Positions 8,035-15,537 of a stretch of DNA of 42,374 bases are shown piece after piece; position 1 is the stretch's first letter, and each line of letters starts with the position of its first letter. The notes beneath the pieces were generated by a model. That model did not search any database, was not told the origin of the DNA, and was given only the letters and a program-made list of their open reading frames with translations. The position numbers and the translations under genes were made by a program. Origin of the DNA: CAZGMC01 sp964526565 (GTDB lineage: Bacteria; Pseudomonadota; Alphaproteobacteria; DSM-16000; Inquilinaceae); NCBI GenBank assembly GCA_964526565.1, contig CAZGMC010000025.1, forward strand, positions 1-42,374. Reading direction: 5' to 3'.

Positions 8035-8072
8035 TGACGATGGGGTTGGTCGAGCCAACCCCATTTTCGTCA
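8035..8072 (-). terminator. Strong hairpin at the end of the short peptide gene
   Basis: A perfect 10-bp stem (8040-8049 with 8055-8064, loop tcgag) is extended outside by tgacga (8035-8040) and tcgtca (8067-8072) across a two-base bulge. The outer arm includes the stop codon of the peptide gene. On the minus strand no T-run follows, so it may be a partial terminator or RNA-stabilising stem that sets peptide and kinase expression at different levels. On the plus strand four T follow. Confidence 0.6.
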
Positions 8073-8306
8073 ATTGAACCTGCGCAAGAAACGGCGCCAG
8101 CGCCGGCGGGGCCCTGGCTGCCTCGGCCCCCGGCCATTGCCAGGATTACCTCCTGCTCCTCCTCCTCCGCCACCGCTGAAAGCCGTGGCATACCCACGTT
8201 CGCTGACCGACATCAGCAGCGCCAATGTCGGCGGTGTGGCCACGGCCACCTTGCCGCAGCGGACAAGAAAGCGCCGCCGGCTCTCGGCATTCCGATCCAA
8301 AGCCAT
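8070..8306 (-). CDS. Short Tat-signal peptide with Gly-rich core and Arg-rich tail (candidate modified peptide)
   Basis: 78 aa, start ATG at 8306 with a GGGGG tract about 6 bases upstream; an in-frame GTG/ATG region up to 8357 is less likely. Residues 9-14 read SRRRFL, a good twin-arginine motif. A hydrophobic stretch follows (about 19-34, ending near SERGYATA), then six glycines (45-50), a Gly/Asn/Pro segment, and a very basic end with RRRWRRFLRRF (about 68-77). It matches no family I can name. The arrangement (short peptide, then PqqD-like binding domain with kinase, then nucleotidyltransferase fold, same strand) suggests that it is the substrate of the cassette. It could also be an unrelated secreted cationic peptide. 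The flanking DNA is AT-richer than average. Confidence 0.6.
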   Translation of the reverse strand: MALDRNAESRRRFLVRCGKVAVATPPTLALLMSVSERGYATAFSGGGGGGAGGNPGNGRGPRQPGPRRRWRRFLRRFN

Positions 8307-8674
8307 TATTCGCCCCCAATTGTTGTCCGTCCCAGACCCTACTACCATGTTATGCAATCATCGTGCAGGTTGCCATTCCACTTAGGGCGTAGCCAAGCCG
8401 TGTAGCGTTGCTCGTCATGTGTTATTTTTTATCGGTAGCAGAGTTTTCTGTGCCCAGCAGCGGCCACAAAAATTAGGCTTTAAAATAATAAAGTGGCTTC
8501 CATCTGTGCCGATGGTGTCGGCAGCCGTGACTCCATGAACCTGCGGCGCCGGCTGTGGCGCAGGGGTACGTCCTGGATGCGCGGATTGGCCCCGCGGACG
8601 GGCGTCTCTATGATTGCCGCGCGGCAGCCCGACAGCGGCCGGCCGTGCCATTTATCGCAGAGCCCCGCCGACCG
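8307..8674. other. Divergent intergenic region, peptide gene / GT39
   Basis: 368 bases. Bases 8415-8495 are strikingly AT-rich for this genome (ttattttttatcgg and taaaataataaagtgg), probably promoter DNA for one or both divergent genes. I could not fix -35/-10 boxes. Bases 8495-8674 are open in a plus frame but lack protein-like composition. Confidence 0.45.
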
Positions 8675-10177
8675 ATGACCGACGCCGTCCATGAGACCCA
8701 GGCCGCCACAGGGCCCGCACGGGCGGTGGCTGGATACGGCCTGCCGTTGGCGCTCGCCGTGGTGGCGGCGGTCACGGCGGTGCGGCTGGTCTACCTCGCG
8801 TTCGAGGTCTATCCGCTGCATGCCGACGAGGCACAGTACTGGTCGTGGAGCCTGGAGCCGGCGTTCGGCTACTACTCCAAGCCGCCGATGCTGGCGTGGC
8901 TGATCCGGCTGACCACGGCCCTCGCCGGCGACGGCCCGTTCGGCGTGCGGCTGGCCGCACCGTTCCTGCACGCCGTCACGGCCATGATGCTCTATCTCAC
9001 CGGCCGCCATTTGTTCGACGAGCGGGTCGGGGTGTGGTCGGCGGCCGTGTACGCCACCCTGCCGGCGGTCAGCCTGTCGGCGGTGATCGCCTCCACCGAT
9101 GCGGTGCTGCTGACGTTCTGGTCGATCGCGCTGTACGCGTTCGTGCGCGCCGTCGACGGCGACCGCCTGGCCTGGTGGGCCGGCTGCGGTGTGGCCGTGG
9201 GGCTGGCCCTGCTCAGCAAGTACGCGGCCGTCGCGTTCCCGGCGTCGGCGCTGCTCTACATGCTGCTGTCGCGCCAGCGGCGGCCGCTGCTGCGCCGGCC
9301 CGGCCCGTACCTGGCGCTGGCGCTGGGTGTGCTCGTGCTGGCGCCCAACCTGGCCTGGAACGCCGCACATGGCTGGCTGACCATCGGCCACGTCGCGGAG
9401 AACGCCGCGCTGGCCGAGGGGACGCTGCTCAATCCGAAGGACTTCGCAGAGTTCGTCGGTGCCCAGTTCGGCGTGTTCGGGCCGATCCTGTTCGGCGTGC
9501 TGCTGGTCACCCTGGCGCGCTGGCGGCGCGAGACGCGCGACGACCGCATGCTGCTGCTGCTCTGCTTCGTGGCGCCGCTGCTCGCCGCGATCTGCGGCCA
9601 GGCTCTGCTGTCGCGGGCCCACGCCAACTGGGCGGCAGCGATCTACGTCGCCGCCACCATTGCCGTGGTGGCAGCGCTGCTGCGCGAGCGGCGCTGGCGG
9701 CCGCTGTTGTGGGCCTCGCTGGCGCTGCACCTGGTCGCGGCGGTCGGGCTCTACGGGGTCGAGCTGGTGCGGCCGCCAGCCATCGAATGGCCGCGCTGGA
9801 CCGACCCGGCGCGGCGCCTGCGCGGCTGGGACGAGGTCGGCGACCGGATCGCCGCCCTGCGCGCCGCCCATCCGGACACCCTGCTGCTGTCGGACGAGCG
9901 GCGCTATCTGGCTCATTATCTGTACGAGGCGCGCGTGCCGCCGGGGCAGGCCTTCAAGTGGAACCCCGAGGGTCGCATCGACGACCACTATGAGCTGGCC
10001 ACCGACATGGCGGATGCGGTTGGTCGCGACTTCCTGTTCGTGACGCGCCGCGGCGACCACGGCGTGTCCAACCATTTCGAGGCCGCCGAACGCCTCCCGG
10101 ATATCCGCGTGCCGACCCACAGCGACAGCGCGATCATCCTGGAGGTGCATCTGCTGCGCGGCTTTCGCGGCTATTGA
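8675..10177 (+). CDS. GT39/ArnT-like membrane glycosyltransferase
   Basis: 500 aa polytopic membrane protein of the PMT_2 (glycosyltransferase 39/83-like) family. Such enzymes take a sugar from a polyprenyl-phosphate donor and add it on the periplasmic side, often to lipid A, polysaccharide or protein. The first periplasmic loop has the family motif DEAQYW followed by GYYSKPPMLAWL; the acidic residues there are catalytic in relatives. About ten or more hydrophobic segments follow, and the last ~110 residues form a periplasmic domain beginning near RWTDPARRLRGWDEVG. The ATG at 8675 gives an N-terminus just ahead of the first membrane helix; its ribosome site is weak, and upstream in-frame starts reach 8555. 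It stands alone, divergent from the peptide cassette. Acceptor unknown. Confidence 0.85.
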   Translation: MTDAVHETQAATGPARAVAGYGLPLALAVVAAVTAVRLVYLAFEVYPLHADEAQYWSWSLEPAFGYYSKPPMLAWLIRLTTALAGDGPFGVRLAAPFLHAVTAMMLYLTGRHLFDERVGVWSAAVYATLPAVSLSAVIASTDAVLLTFWSIALYAFVRAVDGDRLAWWAGCGVAVGLALLSKYAAVAFPASALLYMLLSRQRRPLLRRPGPYLALALGVLVLAPNLAWNAAHGWLTIGHVAENAALAEGTLLNPKDFAEFVGAQFGVFGPILFGVLLVTLARWRRETRDDRMLLLLCFVAPLLAAICGQALLSRAHANWAAAIYVAATIAVVAALLRERRWRPLLWASLALHLVAAVGLYGVELVRPPAIEWPRWTDPARRLRGWDEVGDRIAALRAAHPDTLLLSDERRYLAHYLYEARVPPGQAFKWNPEGRIDDHYELATDMADAVGRDFLFVTRRGDHGVSNHFEAAERLPDIRVPTHSDSAIILEVHLLRGFRGY

Positions 10178-10604
10178 CGGATGCCCTGCGGCGGCCAGGG
10201 GCGATCGAATCGGTCGGGCGGCAAGCCGGCCGAGTCGCCCGGCGGCGTGCGTGTGCCTGCCGCTGTCGTCCCGCAGCAAAGGTGTTGTCCAGCCGTGGGA
10301 CTGGTGCGTCAGGTCGAATCGCTACCAGCACAATATGGTTTCCAGTTGATTCGCCGGAGACACCGCAGGCTGCCCCATTAACCGTTTCTAGACGTTCGGA
10401 TAGTCACCTTGTTGATAATGTCCCGGACAGTCTCTACGGTCTGCCGCCGGGACGCGGTCCCGTGTTCCTGGGCGTCGGCCGTTCGGCCGGGCGCCTCGAT
10501 CCTCGAACGGGTGGGCGGAACCGGACCCTGCCGGCCCGGTTCCGGAACAGTGCGTCGCCCGTCCCCGCGACGGGGCGCCGCCTGCCCTGATACTGGACGA
10601 TGCC
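10178..10604. other. Intergenic region before the M23 peptidase gene
   Basis: 427 bases with no convincing gene. A TTAACC half-site (10378-10383), of the kind seen in CtrA-regulated promoters, lies about 220 bases before the M23 start, without a second half. Bases 10300-10435 are somewhat AT-richer, so the promoter of the M23-bactofilin pair is probably there. Confidence 0.4.
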
Positions 10605-12212
10605 ATGCCGCTCTTCGGCCCAGCCACTACCAAAGCCTTCAACCGGATCTTCCATGATCGGCAGATCGTGCTGCGCTCCGACAGCGGCGCGCGCCAGGTG
10701 CTGGTGAGCAGGCGGCAGCAGGTCCTCGCGGCCGCCCTGATCGCCGGCATTGCCGTGTGGGGCGGCGTGGCCACGCTGGGCGCGGCCGCCACGGGCTGGA
10801 TGCTGTTTCAGCGGACCGAGCACCTGCGCGACCTGGAGTCCCGCCATGCCGTGCTGGCCGAGGACATGGCCCGCCGCATCGGCTGGGGCGCCGGAATCGG
10901 TGAACGGCTCGACGCCGGGCGCTCCGTCAGTGATCGCATCGTTGCCCAGAACGCCCGCCTGATTGCCGAGATCTCCGCCCTGCAGACGGCTCTGCGCGAG
11001 ACCGAGGCAAGCCGTGCCGCCGCCGCATCGGCGAACCGTGCGCTGGACTCCGCCGTGGCCGAGCGCGAGCGCCGGCTGGCGGCGGCCGCCGCCGAGCGGG
11101 CCGACCTGGAACGGCGGGTGGCGGCGCGGGATGCGCGGATCGCGCAATGGCGGGACGCCGAGGCATCATGGACGGCCGAGGCCGGCCGGCTGCGGCGCGA
11201 GATCGCCGCGCGTGACCGCGATCTGGCGGCGATCACCGCCGACGCGGCGCGGGCGGCGGCCTGGCTGCGCCAGAGCACGCGGACCACATCGGTGCTCTGG
11301 CAGCACCGCAACGCGCTGCTCGACCAGCGCACCCGCATGGGGGCGGGGCTCGACCTCGGCGACCGCGCCCTGGTCGCCGCGACGGCTCGCATCGACGCGC
11401 TGGAGGCCGAACTGCAGCGGGCGCACGCGCGCACCGCCGCACTCTGGACGGAGGCCAACCGCGAGCGGGATCGCAACGGCGTGCTGGCCGGTGAGCGGGA
11501 TCGCGCCCGCCTGCAGCTCGCCGCCCTGCAGGACGCGCAACAGGAGCTGTTCGACGGCCTGCGCGAGCGGATGGAGGAGCATGTCCATCAGGTCGCAGCC
11601 GGTCTTGCCTTCACCGGCCTCGATATCGACACCCTGCTGGCCGAGCTCGAGGCCGGCGGCGAGGACGTCGGCTATGGCGGCCCGATGCTGCCGGTGGTGC
11701 CCGACGACCTGCCCGACGGGGCCGCCTGGGCCGAGGCGGTGGAGGTCGTCGGCTGGGCCGACCGGGCGGCGGCGCTGCGCGATCTCGCCAATGCGCTGCC
11801 CATCGGCCAGCCGGTCCGCGACGATTTCCGGCTGTCCAGCAATTTCGGCTATCGTCGCGATCCCTTCACGCGCCGCACCTCGCGCCACACGGGGCTCGAC
11901 ATGGCGGCTCCCACGGGGACGCCGATCTACGTCACGGCACCGGGCACCGTGATCGACGCCGGCCGCCGCGGCGCCTATGGCTACATGGTGGAGGTGGAGC
12001 ACGCGTTCGGCCTGACCACGCGCTATGCCCATCTGAGTGCCATCTCGGTGGTCGAAGGCCAGCAGATCGGCTATGGTGAGCAGGTCGGCCTGATGGGGAG
12101 CACGGGGCGCAGCTCCGGCCCGCATCTGCACTATGAGGTTCGCGTCAGCAACGAACCGCGCAATCCGATCGGGTTCATCAGGGCAGGCCAGCATGTTCTC
12201 CAAGCGAACTGA
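10605..12212 (+). CDS. M23-family peptidoglycan endopeptidase with membrane anchor and coiled coil
   Basis: 535 aa. One membrane helix (about 40-68) after a short cytoplasmic start, then a long periplasmic Ala/Arg/Glu-rich coiled coil (about 75-325), and a C-terminal LytM/M23 domain (about 395-530). The zinc-site residues are present: His428 and Asp432 in RHTGLDMAAP, and His507 and His509 in GPHLHYEV. Such proteins cut peptidoglycan cross-links and shape the cell. The gene overlaps the bactofilin gene by 20 bases, a pairing that recurs in proteobacteria, where bactofilin positions the peptidase. The coiled coil is long for the family and may span to other envelope proteins. Confidence 0.92.
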   Translation: MPLFGPATTKAFNRIFHDRQIVLRSDSGARQVLVSRRQQVLAAALIAGIAVWGGVATLGAAATGWMLFQRTEHLRDLESRHAVLAEDMARRIGWGAGIGERLDAGRSVSDRIVAQNARLIAEISALQTALRETEASRAAAASANRALDSAVAERERRLAAAAAERADLERRVAARDARIAQWRDAEASWTAEAGRLRREIAARDRDLAAITADAARAAAWLRQSTRTTSVLWQHRNALLDQRTRMGAGLDLGDRALVAATARIDALEAELQRAHARTAALWTEANRERDRNGVLAGERDRARLQLAALQDAQQELFDGLRERMEEHVHQVAAGLAFTGLDIDTLLAELEAGGEDVGYGGPMLPVVPDDLPDGAAWAEAVEVVGWADRAAALRDLANALPIGQPVRDDFRLSSNFGYRRDPFTRRTSRHTGLDMAAPTGTPIYVTAPGTVIDAGRRGAYGYMVEVEHAFGLTTRYAHLSAISVVEGQQIGYGEQVGLMGSTGRSSGPHLHYEVRVSNEPRNPIGFIRAGQHVLQAN

Positions 12213-12675
12213 CACCGACGAGGCCCCGGAGAAGCGCCGCTCCGGCGGCGAGTCGAACGTGCCGACCATCATCAGCGGTGACATGCGCATTTCCGGCGAC
12301 ATGCGTACCGATGGCGATGTCCAGGTCGACGGCGTCGTCGACGGTGACATCCAGAGCCGGACACTGTCGGTCGGGCGGACGGCGGAGATCAACGGGGAGA
12401 TCACCGCCGACGTGGTGCGGGTCTGGGGCCGGGTGAACGGGCGGATCCGCGGCGGCGATGTCACGCTGCTCGAGACGGCGGAGGTGAACGGCGACATCCT
12501 GCACGAGACGCTTGAGGTCGCCCGCGGCGCCCGCGTCGACGGCATGGTCAAGCGCCAGGCCAAGGACGAGCCGAAGGCGGCCGGCGTCAGCCTCGTCGTC
12601 AGCGACGGCGAGCCGGCGGCCGGCAAGCTGCCTGCCGCCAAGCCGCCGGCGAGGCTGACGGCCAAGGGCGAATAG
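12193..12675 (+). CDS. bacA: Bactofilin
   Basis: 160 aa. A cytoskeletal protein that polymerises through a right-handed beta-helix and recruits cell-wall enzymes. After a charged N-terminal ~25 residues, the core (about 30-120) shows the repeating pattern ISGDMRISGD, VQVDGVVDGDI, LSVGRTAEINGEI, VRVWGRVNGRI and VTLLETAEVNGDI, one beta-helix rung each. It ends in a Lys/Ala/Pro-rich tail. The start ATG at 12193 lies inside the end of the M23 gene (20-base overlap), with AGG upstream. The overlap implies translational coupling and a shared task in local peptidoglycan remodelling. Confidence 0.95.
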   Translation: MFSKRTDTDEAPEKRRSGGESNVPTIISGDMRISGDMRTDGDVQVDGVVDGDIQSRTLSVGRTAEINGEITADVVRVWGRVNGRIRGGDVTLLETAEVNGDILHETLEVARGARVDGMVKRQAKDEPKAAGVSLVVSDGEPAAGKLPAAKPPARLTAKGE

Positions 12676-12681
12676 CCGCCG

Positions 12682-12990
12682 TCACGTGCCAGTATCGAGT
12701 CCCGGCACGGTGCAGTCGCCGCGCACATACGCGTCCTGCACGCCATGGCCCGTGTCGAGCTCGAGCACCACGAAGCCCGGACAGCTTTCAAGCTGCACCC
12801 AGGCCTCGTAGCCGACCAGCGCGCCCGCCTCGCTGATCCGCTCATAGCTGCGGATGTCGGCGATGTCATCGGCGGGCACGCCGGCGTTCAAGGCGGCCCG
12901 GCGCAGCGGGTCGCCCTGTCCCGGAGGTGTGGCGCAGGCGGCGAGCAGGACCACGGCCGCAGCCATGCCGGCAATCTCCACGGGTCTCAT
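12682..12990 (-). CDS. Small lipoprotein of unknown function
   Basis: 102 aa. The N-terminus has a short hydrophobic signal and a lipobox (LLAAC, Cys at residue 19), so it should be lipid-anchored in the envelope. The mature part is small, with two further cysteines (in LESCPGF and RGDCTVPG) that could form a disulfide, and an aromatic strand region (YEAWVQLE). The ATG at 12990 has GGAGGG about 9 bases upstream; the frame stays open to 13050 without a better start. It converges with the bactofilin gene, with stop codons only 6 bases apart, and diverges from mltA. I recognise no family. Confidence 0.72.
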   Translation of the reverse strand: MRPVEIAGMAAAVVLLAACATPPGQGDPLRRAALNAGVPADDIADIRSYERISEAGALVGYEAWVQLESCPGFVVLELDTGHGVQDAYVRGDCTVPGLDTGT

Positions 12991-13060
12991 AGCGACTGTC
13001 CCTCCCTTGCGGCCGGTTTCTGCACGGCATGCTAGGCCGTCGCCCGGCAATCACAAGATT

Positions 13061-13112
13061 TTAACGGAAGGTTCATGCCGCCGACCGGCCGGTGGCATAA
13101 ACCTTCCGGTAA
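13061..13112. repeat. Long imperfect palindrome between the small lipoprotein gene and mltA
   Basis: Outer arms 13061-13073 and 13100-13112 pair over 13 bases with one mismatch (ttaacggaaggtt against aaccttccggtaa). Inside, atgcc/ggcat pairs again, and the centre accggccggt is itself a palindrome. The whole 52-base element sits in the divergent promoter region, where it could be an operator or a structured leader. Confidence 0.75.
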
Positions 13113-13244
13113 GCATCATCGCGCTTTATTCGGGTCCGGGCCTATGCCGAAGCGCGCAGCTTTGCGGCAGCGGCGCCGGCGTTGCGAATCTGTGCGAGGT
13201 GTGGCGTGATCTGCTTGGTGACCGGCCTGTCGCGCCTGGATACG

Positions 13245-14387
13245 ATGATCCGGGCGACCCCGCTGGCGCTGGTGCTGGCTGCGGCCTGCGCCCCGGTTCC
13301 CGAGGGTCCTGGCATGCGTGCGGACATCGCACCGGAGTTCCGGACGCTGGCCGGCTGGGCCGAAGACGACCACGCCGCCGCGCTGCCGGCCCTGGCGCAG
13401 AGCTGCACCTGGTTCGTGCGGCAGCCGCCGGACCGGCCGCTCGGCCGCAACGGCGTGGTCGGCACGGTGGCCGACTGGCAGCGCGCGTGCGCCGCGGCCG
13501 AGGCTGTCTTGCCGGCCGACCACGCCGCGGCGCGGCGCTTCTTGGAGCAGTGGTTCGTGCCGGTGGCCGTGCCGAACGACAATGGCGGCGTCGGCCTGTT
13601 CACCGGCTATTACGCGCCGGAGCTGCGCGGCAGCTGGCGGCGCACCGGCGTCTACACCGTGCCGCTGCACCGCCGCCCGCCGCCGGGCCGGCGGCTGCCG
13701 ACGCGGGCGGAGATCGCTGCCGGCGCGCTCGACGGGCAGGAGCTCGAGCTGCTCTGGGTGGACGATCCGGTCGACGCCTTCTTCCTGGAGATCCAGGGCT
13801 CCGGCAATGTCGTCATGGAGGATGGCAGCCGCATCGGCGTCGGCTATCACGGTTGGAACGGGCATCCCTATTTCGCCATCGGCCGTGCCCTGATCGACCG
13901 CGGCGAGGTGACCCGCGAAGAGATGTCCATGACGCTGATCCGGGACTGGCTGCGCCGCCATCCGGACCAGGCGCGGGACCTGATGAACCTGAACCGCAGC
14001 TACATCTTCTTCCGGCTGCGCGACAGCAGCGACGTGGTCGGCAGCCTGGAGGTGCCGCTGACGCCCGGCCGCAGCCTGGCCGTGGATGCCGGCCACATCC
14101 CGCTGGGCACACTGCTGTGGCTCGACATCGCCGACGATCCGACGGTGCCGGGCGGCCGGCTGCGGCGGCTGGTGCTGGCCCAGGACACCGGCGGCGCCAT
14201 CCGCGGCGCCGTCGCCGGCGACCTGTTCTGGGGCCATGGCCACGAGGCCGGGACGCTGGCCGGCGAAATGCGCGCCAGCGGGCGCTATTACATGCTGGTC
14301 CCACGTACCGCGGCCGGACATGGCGCGGCCGGACATGGCGTGGCCGGACATGGCGTGGCCGGACATGGCGTGGCCGCCGGGCCCTAG
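13245..14387 (+). CDS. mltA: Membrane-bound lytic murein transglycosylase A
   Basis: 380 aa from the ATG at 13245 (an upstream frame reaches 13182). Lipoprotein signal with lipobox LAAAC (Cys15), so outer-membrane anchored. The MltA domain is clear: GLFTGYYAPELRGS, FFLEIQGSGNVVMEDG, MNLNRSYIFFR. The C-terminal 3D (Asp-Asp-Asp) domain carries AVDAGHIPLGT, LAQDTGGAIRG and GDLFWGHG; the catalytic Asp of the family lies in this last region. The enzyme cleaves glycan strands to 1,6-anhydro ends. The protein normally stops soon after YYMLVP; here it has an extra tail of repeated AGHGV units made by a 15-bp tandem repeat. Confidence 0.95.
   Translation: MIRATPLALVLAAACAPVPEGPGMRADIAPEFRTLAGWAEDDHAAALPALAQSCTWFVRQPPDRPLGRNGVVGTVADWQRACAAAEAVLPADHAAARRFLEQWFVPVAVPNDNGGVGLFTGYYAPELRGSWRRTGVYTVPLHRRPPPGRRLPTRAEIAAGALDGQELELLWVDDPVDAFFLEIQGSGNVVMEDGSRIGVGYHGWNGHPYFAIGRALIDRGEVTREEMSMTLIRDWLRRHPDQARDLMNLNRSYIFFRLRDSSDVVGSLEVPLTPGRSLAVDAGHIPLGTLLWLDIADDPTVPGGRLRRLVLAQDTGGAIRGAVAGDLFWGHGHEAGTLAGEMRASGRYYMLVPRTAAGHGAAGHGVAGHGVAGHGVAAGP
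14311..14370. repeat. 15-bp tandem repeat, four copies, at the 3' end of mltA
   Basis: Units at 14311, 14326, 14341 and 14356, identical except that the first base is c in two and t in two. Each adds A-G-H-G plus A or V, giving a 20-residue His/Gly tail after the natural end of MltA. The stop follows 14 bases after the array. Confidence 0.95.
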
Positions 14388-14763
14388 CTGCACCATCGGC
14401 TTCCATCGGCCTTGCGGCAGCCGGTTGCCGATCGGGCTGAGCGCCACCATGTGCCGGCACACTATAACAATGCTAGAGCTTGGAACGCGATTGTAAATGC
14501 AAGAATGCTCGTCATTGCGAGCGAAGCGCAGCAACCCAGTGACGCCGCAAGCGCAATCCATGATTTGCTCAACTGGCGGCGGCGGGCCTTGGTTGCTGCG
14601 CTTCGCTCGCAATGACAGTTTTATCAGTGTTTACTTCCCATGTTCCCAAGATTTACACTATGCCTGCTTGCAATTGAACCGTTGCCTGGGAGCCCAGCTT
14701 GACGTCATCCACTGCCATGATCAGGCCAAGCAAAAAGGCCGCCGGTACGGGGCGCTGTGTCGC
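14388..14763. other. Convergent intergenic region, mltA / CBS protein
   Basis: 376 bases between convergent genes. It is dominated by the 106-bp inverted-repeat element listed separately; the rest shows no gene. Confidence 0.6.
14511..14616. repeat. Dispersed-type inverted repeat with 26-bp perfect arms
   Basis: Arms 14511-14536 and 14591-14616 are perfect reverse complements over 26 bases (beginning gtcattgcgagcgaagcgca). They enclose a 54-base centre. The arm sequence is the type of gtcattgcgagcgaagcg element seen many times in various alphaproteobacterial and rickettsial genomes. It is probably a non-autonomous mobile or REP-like palindrome, and may also end transcription from both sides. 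Confidence 0.85.
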
Positions 14764-15198
14764 CTACCCGCTGTGGGCGTGCGGGTGCTGTTCGGCGATG
14801 ATCTTGTCGACCAGCGAGGCGACCTCCTCGATGTGGATCATGTCGTCGACCAGCAGCAGGCCCTGCAGCGTCTCGTCATAGCGGTCGAGCACCGGCAGGC
14901 GGCGGATCTGGTGTTCGGCCATGGTCTTGGCCGCCGTGGTCAGGTCGTCGTCGGGATGGCACCAGACGGGATTGGGGGACATGATCTCCTCGACATGGAC
15001 AACGAGCGGATCCTTGCCATAGGCGTCGCAGCGCAACGTGATGTCGCGGTCGGTGATGATCCCGACCAGGCGCCCGTCATGCTTCACCACGGGCAGGGTC
15101 CCGACGTCGTTCTCCTCCATCGTCTGGGCCGCCTGGGACGCCGTCTGGCGCGGGTGTGCAACCGCGACATCGCGGGTCATGAGCTCGGTCACTTTCAT
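14764..15198 (-). CDS. Tandem CBS-domain protein
   Basis: 144 aa made of two CBS motifs forming one Bateman module (about 7-60 and 70-130): VKHDGRLVGIITDRDI and LDRYDETLQGLLLVDDM are the typical strand-turn ends. Such stand-alone proteins bind AMP, ATP, S-adenosylmethionine or similar adenosyl ligands and act as energy sensors, often on unknown partners. The start ATG at 15198 has AAGGTG 6 bases upstream and a long purine-rich tract beyond it. It converges with mltA. The ligand cannot be told from sequence. Confidence 0.9.
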   Translation of the reverse strand: MKVTELMTRDVAVAHPRQTASQAAQTMEENDVGTLPVVKHDGRLVGIITDRDITLRCDAYGKDPLVVHVEEIMSPNPVWCHPDDDLTTAAKTMAEHQIRRLPVLDRYDETLQGLLLVDDMIHIEEVASLVDKIIAEQHPHAHSG

Positions 15199-15537
15199 CG
15201 TTCACCTTCCCTCTTCCCTTTTCCCTCTTCCCCTGGAGGGAACCGTGGGGCCGGGACGTGCGCTCGGCCTCGTCGCCTACGTAAATGCCCATCCGGCAGC
15301 AGGGGTTCCTGGGCCGATTCGGCATGGCGACAGCCACGTGGACATCGTCGTGACAGCCACCTGGGCATCGTCAGCGGCAGTGCGATGAGCGGCAGGCGGC
15401 CGCCTGACGCCGGCAAGCCCGGAACACGCCGTGGCTCCATGTTCAAAACCACGTGACGGGGGCGTCGGCGGCTTGGTGGCGGGCCGTGCCTGCCCCATGT
15501 CGCGCCTGGGCCTGCCCGCACTGACGAGGATCCGATC
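15199..15537. other. Divergent intergenic region, CBS protein / CMD protein
   Basis: 339 bases. Bases 15203-15236 are a nearly pure pyrimidine tract on the plus strand (purine on the CBS mRNA), forming an extended purine-rich leader with AAGGTG before the CBS gene. The rest (15240-15530) has no convincing gene. Confidence 0.5.

Noticed and set aside
7885..8073. 62-codon minus frame with a Cys-rich end (CAQCSVCSH) between the peptide and kinase genes
   Set aside because: It starts with TTG inside the hairpin of the peptide gene, has no ribosome site and the rest is low-complexity; a second precursor peptide is not supported.
8358..8410. Sigma-54-like TGGCA sequence upstream of the peptide gene (minus strand)
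   Set aside because: The GG to GC spacing does not fit the required ten bases.
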